A stretch of 64,000 bases of DNA from Gastranaerophilus sp944325835 (GTDB taxonomy: Bacteria; Cyanobacteriota; Vampirovibrionia; Gastranaerophilales; Gastranaerophilaceae): positions 1,426,001-1,490,000 of the forward strand of contig OZ007029.1 of assembly GCA_963931575.1 (NCBI GenBank), written 5' to 3'. The notes under the pieces were generated by a model. It did not search any database and was not told the DNA's origin. It saw only the letters and a list, made by a program, of their open reading frames with translations. The stretch's first letter is position 1; each line of letters starts with the position of its first letter. Made by a program: the position numbers and the translations under genes. Shown in pieces: positions 7,340-16,152 of this stretch.

Positions 7340-7816
7340 ATGCAAGACAGGTTTAGATTTCGTGCATGGTACACTGATTACGATAAAAATACAGAAATGA
7401 TATATGATGTACAAGGAACGTATGATACCGGATGTTGTGAAGATTACCCAGGCTCTAGCCATCATGATAGATTCCAAGATGTACTAATGGATTCAAATGC
7501 TATAGTTATGCAATGTACTGGTTTAAAGGACAAAAACGGCAAGCTGATTTATGAAGGTGATATTATAAGAGTTCAATATATTGGAGCACAAATTCCTTTA
7601 TTTAGCCGTCAATTTTCTAATCTACCTAAAGATGAAATATTCGCAATTATTTATGATCACGATTGGCACAAATTTCGTTGTGAAAATCCTAATTATAAAA
7701 AGACTTGTGAAATTCATTCTTTAGATTTAGATGCCATTCAAATAAATACAGAAAATAAACAGTATGAAATAATTGGCAATATATACCAAAATCCGGAACT
7801 GTTGGAGGTGGAATAA
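7340..7816 (+). CDS. YopX-family phage protein
   Basis: A 158-residue member of the YopX family. The hallmarks are FRAW near the start, MQCTGLKDKNGKLIYEGDIIRV in the middle and YEIIGNIYQNPELLE at the end; these are among the most conserved segments of that family. YopX proteins are very common in tailed phages of Firmicutes and gut bacteria and form small barrels; their function is not established. AGGAGAAATT precedes the ATG. It overlaps the next gene by one base. Confidence 0.9.
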   Translation: MQDRFRFRAWYTDYDKNTEMIYDVQGTYDTGCCEDYPGSSHHDRFQDVLMDSNAIVMQCTGLKDKNGKLIYEGDIIRVQYIGAQIPLFSRQFSNLPKDEIFAIIYDHDWHKFRCENPNYKKTCEIHSLDLDAIQINTENKQYEIIGNIYQNPELLEVE

Positions 7817-8211
7817 TGTCAACAATAAATATTAAATTAAGAGATTTGTTAAGTAAAGAGGAAATCGAAAATTTTAACACTCTTACAAATAAGATTCTTT
7901 GCTGCGGTAATGATTCTATTGTGCTTGAAGTAGAAGAAGATATTTTGAAAGAGGCTGGAGCTATTATTGATTATATAAGAGATATTCATACTGATTATGG
8001 TAATAATAGAAATAAATCCCTATATGTAACAAAAATTATTAAATTAAAAAAACGTGAAGAAAATGACGCAAATTGTAGAATTTTATCTCAAGCCCTAACA
8101 AGAATTAGAGAGCTGTGCGGTACAAAATTTGTGCTAGAAAATGAGGATGTATTACATATAATTGAAATAATAAATGGAGCGAAAAGTGCAATTAAACAAA
8201 CAAGAGATTGA
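7816..8211 (+). CDS. Hypothetical phage-element protein
   Basis: A 131-residue protein with GGAGGTGG just upstream. It is mixed alpha/beta with a basic stretch (KIIKLKKREEND) and a helical end (VLHIIEIINGAKSAI). The last 26 bases overlap the excisionase-like gene, so the two may be co-translated. No family recognised. Confidence 0.5.
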   Translation: MSTINIKLRDLLSKEEIENFNTLTNKILCCGNDSIVLEVEEDILKEAGAIIDYIRDIHTDYGNNRNKSLYVTKIIKLKKREENDANCRILSQALTRIRELCGTKFVLENEDVLHIIEIINGAKSAIKQTRD

Positions 8212-8563
8212 AGAACTTATTGAAAACAAAATTCAAGAAGCTGAAAAAAAATTTGGTAAAAAATTCAAAGATGCGTTAATTGAAATAATAAGTCTTGAAA
8301 AAATGATTCAACCGGAAGTAAAAGCTGAGAAAAAATCAATGCTTATTCCACTTGCTGAATGGGATAAGTATTATTCTTATCCGACTAAAGGTGCATTATA
8401 TCAGTACCATCATTACCGCAATGAAAATGGATTTGATGAAGTTGTAGAATATGGCGGAATGGAAGGCGGCAGAATATTGATAAATGAAGATAAACTTTTT
8501 GAGTGGATTGAGAAGCGGAAAAAGAAAAAGAAATCTATATCTCGGGAAGAATTTTTGTCGTAA
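8186..8563 (+). CDS. Excisionase-like small HTH protein beside the integrase
   Basis: A 125-residue protein with a likely GTG start at 8186 (GGAG 6 bases upstream; ATG 8174 is an alternative). After an N-terminal coiled segment, residues 55 onward read LIPLAEWDKYYSYPTKGALY and then a His-rich turn, NGFDEVVEYGG, RILINEDKLFEWIEKRKKK, the plan of small winged-helix/MerR-like excisionase proteins that sit beside tyrosine integrases. The Lys-rich end suits DNA binding. It converges on the integrase gene with a 29-base overlap. I infer a recombination-directionality role. Confidence 0.6.
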   Translation: MQLNKQEIEELIENKIQEAEKKFGKKFKDALIEIISLEKMIQPEVKAEKKSMLIPLAEWDKYYSYPTKGALYQYHHYRNENGFDEVVEYGGMEGGRILINEDKLFEWIEKRKKKKKSISREEFLS

Positions 8564-9638
8564 CATTATTCAAAACTGTTGCTGTATGTTTTTTGGTAAG
8601 GTGAGAATATCTTCTTGCCATAACGAGAGATTTATGCCCAAGAATTTCTGCAATATCTAATAAACTACCACCATTCATAGCAATATAAGAAGCCGTTGTA
8701 TGCCTTATATCATGTATGTGAAAATTTTTTATGTTTGTATCTTTTATAATTTTCTCAAGAATTCCTTTGATATATGGATATTCTCCATCATTTCTTTTTG
8801 CTCTAAATATATTGCCGGATTCAATTTTGTTTTCCACTAGATAATTTTTTAATAATCTGAGAATGTCCGGATCAATAGGAACACCTCTATTTTCTTTATT
8901 CTTTGTATTTAAGTAGTGTATTTGGGAGTTTTGGTAATCTATATTTTCAACTTTTAGATGGAGAACTTCACTATATCTTGCACCAGTTGAAATAGAAATA
9001 AGAGCAAAAATATAGACCATTTGTGAGTGTTCTTTACAAGCTCCTAAAAATAGCTCAATTTCATCAAGTGTTAAAAAGCGTTCTCTTCCTTTTGATTTAG
9101 GCAATGTTGCAACATTTGAGCAAGGATTGACTTCAATTATTTCTAATTCTTTAACCGCATAGGTAAGAATTGCAGAAAGACACATTAGATACTTATTTAC
9201 AGTATTGTTACTGCGAGTTGCAATCTTCTTTTTACCTTTTTTGATAGGCTCGGTTCGGAGAATTTCCTTATAGCCGGAAATAATTGATGAGGATAGATTG
9301 TGAATCTTTATTGAGCCTATATGTGAAATCCACCAATCAAACATAGCATTATATTTTTCAGGGCTGGCATAACGTTCAGGAGCAACATTTTTTCTAAAAT
9401 AAGCAATTAGAGTTTCAATAGTATCAATTTGTTCTCTCTCTTGAATATTTAATATATCAGGCATTTCTTTATAGGTTCCATCATTCATTTGACCTTCTAC
9501 TATAGATGCCCATTTCTTAGCACGAGTTTTAGCCTTATCACCTTTGAAAGTCTTATATACAGGTTTATAACCAGCTGCACGAATATTAACTTGATATGAT
9601 ACACCTTTTTTATTTACAATTTCTTTTATATAAGCCAT
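8535..9638 (-). CDS. Tyrosine-type site-specific integrase
   Basis: A 367-residue phage-type tyrosine recombinase that would integrate and excise the element. The catalytic set is visible: Arg221 in STGARYSEVLHL, a Lys in the NTKNKENRG hairpin, His309 and Arg312 in HIHDIRHT, His335 in LGHKS and the nucleophile Tyr344 in ARRYSHL. The N-terminal 60 residues (KKGVSYQVNIRAAGYKPVYKTF) form an arm-binding AP2-like domain, and residues 75-180 are the core-binding SAM-like domain. It is oriented opposite to the rest of the element and its start faces the right boundary, the usual layout next to an attachment site. Confidence 0.93.
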   Translation of the reverse strand: MAYIKEIVNKKGVSYQVNIRAAGYKPVYKTFKGDKAKTRAKKWASIVEGQMNDGTYKEMPDILNIQEREQIDTIETLIAYFRKNVAPERYASPEKYNAMFDWWISHIGSIKIHNLSSSIISGYKEILRTEPIKKGKKKIATRSNNTVNKYLMCLSAILTYAVKELEIIEVNPCSNVATLPKSKGRERFLTLDEIELFLGACKEHSQMVYIFALISISTGARYSEVLHLKVENIDYQNSQIHYLNTKNKENRGVPIDPDILRLLKNYLVENKIESGNIFRAKRNDGEYPYIKGILEKIIKDTNIKNFHIHDIRHTTASYIAMNGGSLLDIAEILGHKSLVMARRYSHLTKKHTATVLNNVTTKILPEI

Positions 9639-9642
9639 TATT

Positions 9643-9664
9643 TTTTACCGTAGTTTTACCGTAG
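9643..9664. repeat. Tandem 11-bp repeat before the integrase start
   Basis: TTTTACCGTAG occurs twice head to tail at 9643-9653 and 9654-9664, directly upstream of the integrase ATG (9638). The 11-bp period places both copies on the same face of the helix. This is what an integrase arm-type site or an autoregulatory operator would look like. Function inferred from position only. Confidence 0.5.
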
Positions 9665-9818
9665 TAATTTTATAAAATTCTAAAAAACTATAAAAAGATT
9701 TTAAAATATAAAAGCCTTAAAATCAAGTCATATCAGTTTATATGGTTTTTTATACTTTTATAAATTTTTACAAAAAATATGCACCTCGAAAACTTAATAT
9801 CCTCGTGTTTATTTAATG

Positions 9819-9844
9819 CTTGCCGTTTAGGCAAGTTTTTTTTT
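9819..9844 (+). terminator. Rho-independent terminator at the element/chromosome junction
   Basis: CTTGCC (9819-9824) pairs with GGCAAG (9830-9835) around GTTTA and is followed by nine T's. It would end plus-strand transcription reaching it from the element side; no complete plus-strand gene precedes it directly. It may be the terminator of the chromosomal gene that was split or abutted by integration. Confidence 0.7.
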
Positions 9845-10005
9845 GCACCGAGCAGAGCCACGAAGCAAGGCTTGCCTTGCGTAGAGTCGAGCGCGCAACG
9901 GTTAAAACCGCGTTTTTGACCGCAAGCGCGAGCGGTGGCGTTTTACGCGAGGTGCAATGCGTAAGCCGGTGTAGTCGCAGTGCGGCATCACGGGAGCACC
10001 ATATA
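9845..10005. repeat. GC-rich interspersed repeat, related to the segment at 37,977-38,220
   Basis: No gene is supported here. The segment is strikingly GC-rich against its neighbours. It shares with the leader of the prepilin gene at 37,009 the strings CCGAGCAGAGCCACG, CAAGGCTTGCCTTG, GTAGAGTCGAGCGCGC and GCAAGCGCGAGCGGTGGCGTTT-type ends. The 366 bases between the integrase start and the M16 gene thus hold the tandem repeat, an AT-rich stretch with nothing recognisable (9,665-9,818), the terminator and this repeat. Confidence 0.65.
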
Positions 10006-11331
10006 TTATGCCGGCATTAATAAAGAAATTACGGCGTTATTAATGTTTAAATATTTACGTACTGAGTCCTCAAGATCCTCAACAGTAATATTTTCCAAAT
10101 CGCGCAGGTATTCTTCAACGAGTTTCAAATCCCCGCAGACCGTCATATAATACCCGATTGTTTCGCCGATTTCGCTTACCGTTTCAGCGTTTTCAGCAAA
10201 ACGTGATTTCGTTTTCTTCTTCGCCTTCATCAGTTCATCTGCGGTAATTTTTTCACTCAGAAGTTTTGCCAGCTCCGCTTTAATCATTTCAACCACTAAA
10301 TCCTTCTTTTCAGGACGGAAATTTGCCTGAATAAAGAAGTTATTGCCGTCTTTAAATTGATAGTGCGTAGAATCAACGTAATTTACAACCGGCTCAGCCT
10401 GTTTTTCGATTAAATTCCGGTAAAGACGCGAACTTGTTCCTTCACCGAGGATTATACTGATTAAATCCAGAGTAATATTTTCTTTCAACTCACGCGCTTT
10501 TGGGCCGAGGAAGCCGAACATTACATAACCAGTATTTGCAACGGTTATATTTTCAACGACTTTTGTTTCAGAAACCGGTGAATCGATTTTATTTTCGCGC
10601 TGCGGAGCTTTTTTTGTGCCGCTGAAATCAAAACCTTTTATCACCGCATCAAGAACTTTTTCCTTATCAAAGTCCCCGACGACAATCGTTGTAATATTTT
10701 CCGGTGTATAGTGTGTCTTGTAGTAATCCATAATCTGTTCGCGCGTAACCTGCGAGATAATTTCCGGAGTCCCGATAACATCACGCTTATACGGGTGCTG
10801 CGTGTACATGTTGAAGTTGCAGGCGTTATAAACTTTCGTCCAGTTCTGATCTTTTCGCATTCTGATTTCTTCAATGACGACATGGCGTTCGCGTTTATCG
10901 GTTACGGTTGTGTCGTTAAGGTCAAACGGCGCGCCGATTTCGACTTCCGGCAAAATCGCTCCAGTCATCATGTCAGCGTGCAAATCAATCGCGAGATAAA
11001 GATTTTCATCATTTTCACCCTTTGGAAGCGTTACGTAATAGAACGTATAATCCTTCCAGGTCGCAGCGTTTACAATCCCGCCTTTTGCCTCCAGAATTCT
11101 GTCAAATTCTCCAACCTTAAATCTGTCGGTCCCCTTAAACATAAGGTGCTCAAGAAAGTGAGAGATGCCATTATTAGTATCATCCTCGTTAATAGAACCT
11201 GTTTTGACCCAGCTTGAAACATTAACGAGTTCACCATCTTTGTGCGCCAGAATAATTTTATGCCCGTTTTCGCGCTCGTAAACTTCAACTTTCTCTGTCA
11301 GGTACGGATATTCAACAAAACTTTTTTTCAT
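10006..11331 (-). CDS. M16-family zinc peptidase (processing-protease type)
   Basis: A 441-residue M16 peptidase. The inverted zinc motif HFLEH is at residues 58-62, with His58, Glu61 (base) and His62, and the distal glutamates are in HVVIEEIRMRKD (Glu154/155). The second half is the inactive M16 partner domain with the Arg/Tyr pair typical of substrate binding (GEGTSSRLYRNLIEK). The length fits the single-chain bacterial processing-peptidase class (about 410-440 residues). The ATG at 11331 is chosen because AAGGAAG precedes it; the upstream in-frame extension lacks one. It has no signal peptide, so it is probably cytoplasmic. Confidence 0.9.
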   Translation of the reverse strand: MKKSFVEYPYLTEKVEVYERENGHKIILAHKDGELVNVSSWVKTGSINEDDTNNGISHFLEHLMFKGTDRFKVGEFDRILEAKGGIVNAATWKDYTFYYVTLPKGENDENLYLAIDLHADMMTGAILPEVEIGAPFDLNDTTVTDKRERHVVIEEIRMRKDQNWTKVYNACNFNMYTQHPYKRDVIGTPEIISQVTREQIMDYYKTHYTPENITTIVVGDFDKEKVLDAVIKGFDFSGTKKAPQRENKIDSPVSETKVVENITVANTGYVMFGFLGPKARELKENITLDLISIILGEGTSSRLYRNLIEKQAEPVVNYVDSTHYQFKDGNNFFIQANFRPEKKDLVVEMIKAELAKLLSEKITADELMKAKKKTKSRFAENAETVSEIGETIGYYMTVCGDLKLVEEYLRDLENITVEDLEDSVRKYLNINNAVISLLMPA

Positions 11332-11396
11332 AAAAACTTCCTTTACAATTAACAATATTATAACCCAAACAAAAACTTTTGGATTATAATTTACGA

Positions 11397-12083
11397 ATGG
11401 GCATTATTAATCGTTTGAAAAATAAAGTTATTGTATCCTGCCAGGCAATGCCAAACGAACCGTTTTACAACGAGATGTGCATGATTGCGATGATGAAATC
11501 TGTTGTAAAAGGCGGCGCCGGCGGTTTAAGGGTTGCAGGGGCAAGGGATGTTAGAAACGCAAAAGGGCTTTTTGATGTTCCTGTTATCGGGTTAACGAAA
11601 CCGCCTGTAATTCCCGCGAATTGGAAAGAAATAGTTTATATCACACCGTCAATTAAAGACACGCTTGAACTTATAAAAGCCGGTGCGGATATTGTAGCAT
11701 TCGACGGAACCCAGCGTCCGCATGACGACTGTACGATTGACGAAATTATTAAATATATTCATATCAACAAACGCATCGCAATGGCGGATATTTCTACACT
11801 TGAAGAAGGTATTCTGGCGGAAAAAGCGGGGGCGGACATGATTTCAACAACGCTTTCGGGCTATACGCAAAATTCTCCAAATGAAAGCGACGGACCGGAT
11901 TTTGAATTACTGAAAAGCCTTGTCGAAAACGTCAAAGCACCGGTCGTTCTTGAGGGCCGTATCTGGACACCCGAACACGTTCAGGAAGCGTTCCGTTTAG
12001 GCGCGCACTGTGTGGTTATCGGCTCTGCAATAACACGCCCGCAATTAATCACAAAACGTTTTGTTCAAAATAGGGGTTTATAA
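11397..12083 (+). CDS. nanE: N-acetylmannosamine-6-phosphate 2-epimerase family (NanE)
   Basis: A 228-residue TIM-barrel protein of the NanE family, which converts ManNAc-6-P to GlcNAc-6-P. Characteristic segments are VSCQAMPNEPFYN near the start, GGAGGLRVAG, PVIGLTKPP, DIVAFDGTQRPHD, MADISTLEEG, ISTTLSGYT and the C-terminal phosphate site VVLEGRIWTPE...VVIGSAITRP. It is four bases ahead of a ROK kinase, which matches the nanE-nanK pairing known for sialic-acid or amino-sugar use. No sialidase, aldolase or transporter is present nearby, so the pathway may instead serve amino-sugar recycling. An upstream TTG start at 11379 is possible but lacks a good ribosome-binding site. Confidence 0.9.
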   Translation: MGIINRLKNKVIVSCQAMPNEPFYNEMCMIAMMKSVVKGGAGGLRVAGARDVRNAKGLFDVPVIGLTKPPVIPANWKEIVYITPSIKDTLELIKAGADIVAFDGTQRPHDDCTIDEIIKYIHINKRIAMADISTLEEGILAEKAGADMISTTLSGYTQNSPNESDGPDFELLKSLVENVKAPVVLEGRIWTPEHVQEAFRLGAHCVVIGSAITRPQLITKRFVQNRGL

Positions 12084-12086
12084 TAG

Positions 12087-12971
12087 ATGCGCACAGCACT
12101 GGTTATTGATATTGGCGGCACAAAAATCTATAACACGATTATCAACGAAAACGGCGAGATTATCGCGGATATAGAAAAGCATCACACGCCAAAAACATTT
12201 GCAGAAATAAAATCAACTTTAGAAGAAATTGTGAAAAAGCATGAAGAGAATGTTGATATTATCGGGATTTCCACCTGCGGTTCCGTAAACAACGAAAACA
12301 CAGGTATAATCGGTTCTACCGGTAACATAGCCGCCGGCTATCCGGATATGGATTTTCAATCGCTATCTAAAAAACGTGTTTTTGTAGAAAATGACGCCAA
12401 CGCAGCAGCCTGGGCAGAGCACGAAATCGGAGCCTCAAAGGGATGTGCATACTCCGTTATGGTAACGCTCGGAACAGGTGTCGGCGGCGGAATTATAATA
12501 AATAACAAGCTATACAAAGGCAAAAGCGGAGCAGCAGGAGAAATGCACTTTAAAATGCGGACAGATAAACACCGTCAATGCACCTGCGGTTCGTGGGACT
12601 GTTTTGAAATCTACGCCTCCGGTACAGGTTTAAAGCTTACGGCAGAAGAAATGAGCGGGAACCCTGATATAACAACTTATGATGTCGTCGGCGGCGCGCA
12701 AAAGGGTGATATTGCAATGAAAAATATCCTTAACCGGTGGCAGGAGGATATTCTGGCAGGACTTATAGGACTTGCAAACCTATTTGACCCGGATGTAATC
12801 GTTATTTCAGGCTCAATGGCAGAATTTGTGGATTACGACTACCTTGAGCGCGAAGTTAACAGAGAAATCGTCACCCAGCCGTTGAAAATCCGCAAAGCGA
12901 CCGCCGGCAACTACTCCGGAATGATTGGTGCGGGACTTCTTGCACTGGAGAAACTACTCGCCAACCAATAA
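12087..12971 (+). CDS. ROK-family sugar kinase (ManNAc kinase or glucokinase-like)
   Basis: A 294-residue ROK-family kinase. Visible features are the phosphate-1 motif DIGGTK (residues 8-13), the ENDANAAAWAE catalytic segment (101-111) with Asp103, the LGTGVGGG loop (128-135), and the ROK zinc site His154 with Cys165, Cys167 and Cys172. Adjacent to NanE, its likely substrate is N-acetylmannosamine, but ROK kinases are hard to tell apart by sequence and glucose is possible. Spacing to nanE is four bases, so they form an operon. Confidence 0.88.
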   Translation: MRTALVIDIGGTKIYNTIINENGEIIADIEKHHTPKTFAEIKSTLEEIVKKHEENVDIIGISTCGSVNNENTGIIGSTGNIAAGYPDMDFQSLSKKRVFVENDANAAAWAEHEIGASKGCAYSVMVTLGTGVGGGIIINNKLYKGKSGAAGEMHFKMRTDKHRQCTCGSWDCFEIYASGTGLKLTAEEMSGNPDITTYDVVGGAQKGDIAMKNILNRWQEDILAGLIGLANLFDPDVIVISGSMAEFVDYDYLEREVNREIVTQPLKIRKATAGNYSGMIGAGLLALEKLLANQ

Positions 12972-13009
12972 AGAGTATCTTGCAATTATCGTCACAATTA
13001 GGAGAAAAA

Positions 13010-13228
13010 ATGGGTAAAGCTAAAAAAAGGAGTTTTCAGCTTGGAATTAACAACCAATTTTCCAGCCTGAGCCGTGAAGAAGCCATAAAAACCGTCGTTA
13101 AACTTCTGGAAGAGAACCACCGTGACGCGGACAATCTTATCACGCTTTTCGGGCTGAGTGCAGAGGAAATACTTGAGGCCGGCGCGAGTTATGAGGCTGT
13201 CAAAAGTAAAGAAGGTCTTTTGAAATGA
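13010..13228 (+). CDS. Small hypothetical protein
   Basis: A 72-residue protein with AGGAG right before ATG 13010. The N-terminus is basic and the rest is helical (SREEAIKTVVKLLEENH, then LITLFGLSAEEIL). It overlaps the prenyltransferase gene by four bases (ATGA), which suggests co-expression. I do not recognise it. Confidence 0.6.
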   Translation: MGKAKKRSFQLGINNQFSSLSREEAIKTVVKLLEENHRDADNLITLFGLSAEEILEAGASYEAVKSKEGLLK

Positions 13229-14184
13229 GCACTATGAGGGACTGGCTCGAGTGCGTAAGAGCCTATTCAATACCTATTACGGTGATGTCGTGGGCTGTGG
13301 TTTTCGCATACGGGCTTAAAGCGGGCGGCGACCTCCGGCTCGGATTGCTTGCAGGTATCGGGATTGAACTTGCGCACCTTGCAACAAACCTTGTAGACGA
13401 TTATCTGGACTACAAAATCATCTGCCGCGACAAAAATTTTCACAACACCGTTCAAAAGGGTAAATGCCGGCTAATTTGTCAGGGGATTATCAGCCACAGG
13501 CAAATAGGTATTGCAATAATAATTCTGTGCACAATCGCCGCATTAATCGGTATAACCCTCTTTTTTCTGAGCGGGCCGCATGTATGGTGGCTTATGGCAA
13601 TAGGGGCCTTGGCAGTACTTTTTTATCAAAAATGTTCGCTCATCGGCTGCAGCGAACTCGCTGTAGGGATAGTTTACGGTCCGTTAATGTTTGAGGGAAC
13701 ATATTACGTTATGACCGGAAGCTTTTCTTGGGAAGTTCTGGTGCTTTCGCTTGCAAGTGTAATGTTTTCGGAACAATTTTTATACACCCACACCGTTCTT
13801 GACTATGACGGCGATATGATTTCGCACAAAAAAACTCTCGCCTGCCGCATTGGCAACAAAAATAAAGCGCTTATTCTGCTTATTGTTTTTTTTTCAATCG
13901 GGTTTATTTCACTTGGTGCGCTAACCTTTATGAGCGGGAATTACTTCTATCTTGCAGGATTTTTAACCATCCCCTATATAATCTGGCTTTTTAAAGAACT
14001 GCGCCGGTTTAATAGTGACAAAACAGTTATTCCGCGCATAAACAAACTAAACTTCCCGCTCGACAACTGGGAACAGGTAGTCAAAGACGGTGCAGAAAGT
14101 TTTTATTTTCGCCTTCTTTTATCCAGAAACATTATGATGTATATGGCAATAATTCTTATTTTGGCAATCACTCTCGGCGCTTAG
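13225..14184 (+). CDS. UbiA-family prenyltransferase
   Basis: A 319-residue polytopic membrane protein. The first Asp-rich motif is NLVDDYLDY (Asp58, Asp59, Asp62) and the second VLDYDGDMISHKKT (Asp193, Asp195, Asp197); UbiA enzymes use these to bind Mg-prenyl diphosphate. About seven to nine hydrophobic helices separate and follow them. MenA-, chlorophyll-synthase- and UbiA-like members cannot be told apart by eye, and no quinone gene lies beside it. It converges on fliR with the 3' ends overlapping by four bases. Confidence 0.85.
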   Translation: MSTMRDWLECVRAYSIPITVMSWAVVFAYGLKAGGDLRLGLLAGIGIELAHLATNLVDDYLDYKIICRDKNFHNTVQKGKCRLICQGIISHRQIGIAIIILCTIAALIGITLFFLSGPHVWWLMAIGALAVLFYQKCSLIGCSELAVGIVYGPLMFEGTYYVMTGSFSWEVLVLSLASVMFSEQFLYTHTVLDYDGDMISHKKTLACRIGNKNKALILLIVFFSIGFISLGALTFMSGNYFYLAGFLTIPYIIWLFKELRRFNSDKTVIPRINKLNFPLDNWEQVVKDGAESFYFRLLLSRNIMMYMAIILILAITLGA

Positions 14185-14966
14185 AATATACCGCTGTATG
14201 ATGTCAAATAATCCTGAATAACATTAAACAGCATCGGCAAAATCCAGACCATTATTGCCGCTCCCAGAACCGGTTTGAAAAGAAAGCTTAACTGGAATAC
14301 GTTTACCTGCGGCGCAGTTTTTGAGATTACCCCAAGAATAATATCCTGTCCCAAGGTTGCCAAAAGGACAGGTGATGCCAGTTGAAGTCCCATATACAGG
14401 ACATTTGAAGTAATTTTCACCAGATAATCAAGGTTAACAATTTTCTCAAGCGGAACCGAAACCGCATACAGAGGGAAAACCTCAAAACTTCTCATAAAAG
14501 CATTCATCATCCAGTAAACACCGCCGATATGAATAAAAATACACAATGCAAATAAAGAAAATAATTTCCCCAGAATTGATACCTGACTTGACGTTGTAGG
14601 ATCCAGAACCATTGCTGATGAAAGCCCCATTTGCATATTAATCATATCAGCACCAGCTTCAATTGCGATTAAAATTACCTGTGCAACGTAACCTAAAAGC
14701 CCGCCGACAACGAAATTCAAAACAATCGACAACAGCAGCGAATCCTTAAACAACTCTCCCTCAGGTTTCAAAACCATAGTGATTACAACAGTCAGAATAA
14801 ATACAAGACACAACTTCACCATGCCGGGAATTTCTTTTCTGTTCAAAACCGGCGCCCAGCGCGAAAACCCTATCAGGCGCGAAAATACCAGAATTCCCGC
14901 AACTAAATGTTCATTTAATTCCGGAAAAATCTTCGCCAGTTCTGTCAAAAAGTCAAACCCGTTCAT
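14181..14966 (-). CDS. fliR: Flagellar export protein FliR
   Basis: A 261-residue inner-membrane protein with five or more hydrophobic helices. The order fliP-fliQ-fliR on one strand and the sequence (GFSRWAPVLNRKEIPGMVKLCLVF, then the conserved GADMINMQMGLSSAMVLDP region, then LASPVLLATLGQDIILGVISK) identify it. FliR is part of the FliPQR export gate through which flagellar rod, hook and filament subunits pass. Length is normal for the family. It could also serve a type III injectisome, but gene order and FliO argue for a flagellum. Confidence 0.92.
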   Translation of the reverse strand: MNGFDFLTELAKIFPELNEHLVAGILVFSRLIGFSRWAPVLNRKEIPGMVKLCLVFILTVVITMVLKPEGELFKDSLLLSIVLNFVVGGLLGYVAQVILIAIEAGADMINMQMGLSSAMVLDPTTSSQVSILGKLFSLFALCIFIHIGGVYWMMNAFMRSFEVFPLYAVSVPLEKIVNLDYLVKITSNVLYMGLQLASPVLLATLGQDIILGVISKTAPQVNVFQLSFLFKPVLGAAIMVWILPMLFNVIQDYLTSYSGIF

Positions 14967-14983
14967 CTATACCTTCCTGAAGC

Positions 14984-15478
14984 CTACTGCCCTCTCATAA
15001 TCTGGTTTGTTTCAATCAAGTTAGGACGCGGCATAGGTGTTCTGCGTGACGGATAATATTTTGTTTTTTCGTAATTGTCAATATATGGAACCTTACCCGG
15101 ATTTTTCATAATCTCGTTGATATCAGGAACATTTTTAAATTTATCAATTTCCATTTCCTTTTGAAACGGCGTTGTATATTTATAATAATCAGAGGACAAA
15201 ACAAAGCTGTCATTTTTAGGCAGAACATTAAACGCAAGCCCCATTCCCTGAATAAAAAAGTTATTCAGCATATTCATAAACGCATATCCGCCGATAATAA
15301 TAACAAGGAATACCCCGAGAATCTTCGGCGCTGCAGCAATGGTTTGCTCCTGAACCTGCGTTACAGCCTGCAAAATACCGACAACCAGACCAATTCCCGC
15401 GGCCACAAGTACGCACGGCATTGAGATAGAAAGCATTACCAGAAAACCCCTTGCTAAATATTCAACCATAAGTTCCAT
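14984..15478 (-). CDS. fliQ: Flagellar export protein FliQ with a C-terminal extension
   Basis: The first about 88 residues are FliQ: two transmembrane helices with the conserved LVVGILQAVTQVQEQTI and KILGVFLVIIIGG segments. It is a component of the FliPQR gate. Typical FliQ is about 90 residues. Here a further ~76-residue soluble, basic, Pro-rich tail follows (rich in Lys, Pro and Tyr), with no similarity I recognise. There is no frame break, so the tail looks like a real extension. Start ATG 15478, 18 bases after fliR's reading ends on the opposite side of the operon order. Confidence 0.85.
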   Translation of the reverse strand: MELMVEYLARGFLVMLSISMPCVLVAAGIGLVVGILQAVTQVQEQTIAAAPKILGVFLVIIIGGYAFMNMLNNFFIQGMGLAFNVLPKNDSFVLSSDYYKYTTPFQKEMEIDKFKNVPDINEIMKNPGKVPYIDNYEKTKYYPSRRTPMPRPNLIETNQIMRGQ

Positions 15479-15498
15479 AATTAAACGCCCTCACATTC

Positions 15499-16140
15499 TT
15501 AGTTATAACTCGTTACCAGCCCCTGAACAATTAGCCCCCAGCCGTCAACCGCAATAAATATTAACAGTTTAAACGGCAGCGAAATAATCGTCGGTGACAG
15601 CATAAACATACCAAGTGCCAGCAAAATGTTTGCAACAACAAGATCCAGTACAATAAACGGTACAAAAATTATAAACCCGATTTCAAACGCGGTTTTTAAT
15701 TCACTCATAATATACGCCGGCGCCACCTGCCAGATTGTTATTTCATCAGGATCTTTCGGCGGAGTTTTCTGCGACATTTCAATAAAAAATGCCAGATCGC
15801 TTTCCCGCGTCTGCTTCATCATAAACTCTTTCAACGGCTTGGAACCCTCACTTATCGCTTCAACGATATTCTGATTTTTTTGATACGGGACAGAACCCAT
15901 TTCATACATTTTTGAGAATGTTCCGCCCATTGTATAAAAGGTTAAAACCATAGAAAGCCCTATGATAACAATACTCGGCGGCACCTGCTGGGTACCCATA
16001 GCCGTTTTCAACATGGAAAACACTATTGCAAACCGCAAAAAACTTGTCATACAGCAAAAGATAAACGGAATCAGTGAAAATACCGTCATAACTATAAGCA
16101 ATTGTAAAACAGGATTTATATCTTTTATCACGCTATCCAT
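15499..16140 (-). CDS. fliP: Flagellar export protein FliP
   Basis: A 213-residue polytopic protein of the FliP family, the main channel component of the flagellar export gate. Diagnostic segments are LIPFIFCCMTSFLRFAIVFSMLK, GTQQVPPS, and the C-terminal PAYIMSELKTAFEIGFIIFVPFIVLDLVVANILLALGM. E. coli FliP has a cleaved signal and a longer N-terminus; this one starts directly before the first conserved helix, so it is shorter (about 213 against 245 residues). It lies 12 bases after fliO and 20 before fliQ in one operon. Confidence 0.93.
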   Translation of the reverse strand: MDSVIKDINPVLQLLIVMTVFSLIPFIFCCMTSFLRFAIVFSMLKTAMGTQQVPPSIVIIGLSMVLTFYTMGGTFSKMYEMGSVPYQKNQNIVEAISEGSKPLKEFMMKQTRESDLAFFIEMSQKTPPKDPDEITIWQVAPAYIMSELKTAFEIGFIIFVPFIVLDLVVANILLALGMFMLSPTIISLPFKLLIFIAVDGWGLIVQGLVTSYN

Positions 16141-16152
16141 TTCTTCTATCTC

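Noticed and set aside
9665..9830. tRNA or tmRNA attachment site at the element boundary
   Set aside because: No tRNA T-arm or tmRNA 3' end can be folded in this AT-rich stretch, and no direct repeat of a core site could be placed since the other boundary is outside the window.
9820..10020. A protein-coding frame in the GC-rich repeat after the terminator
   Set aside because: It is encoded by the interspersed repeat, has a composition unlike protein, and no ribosome-binding site.
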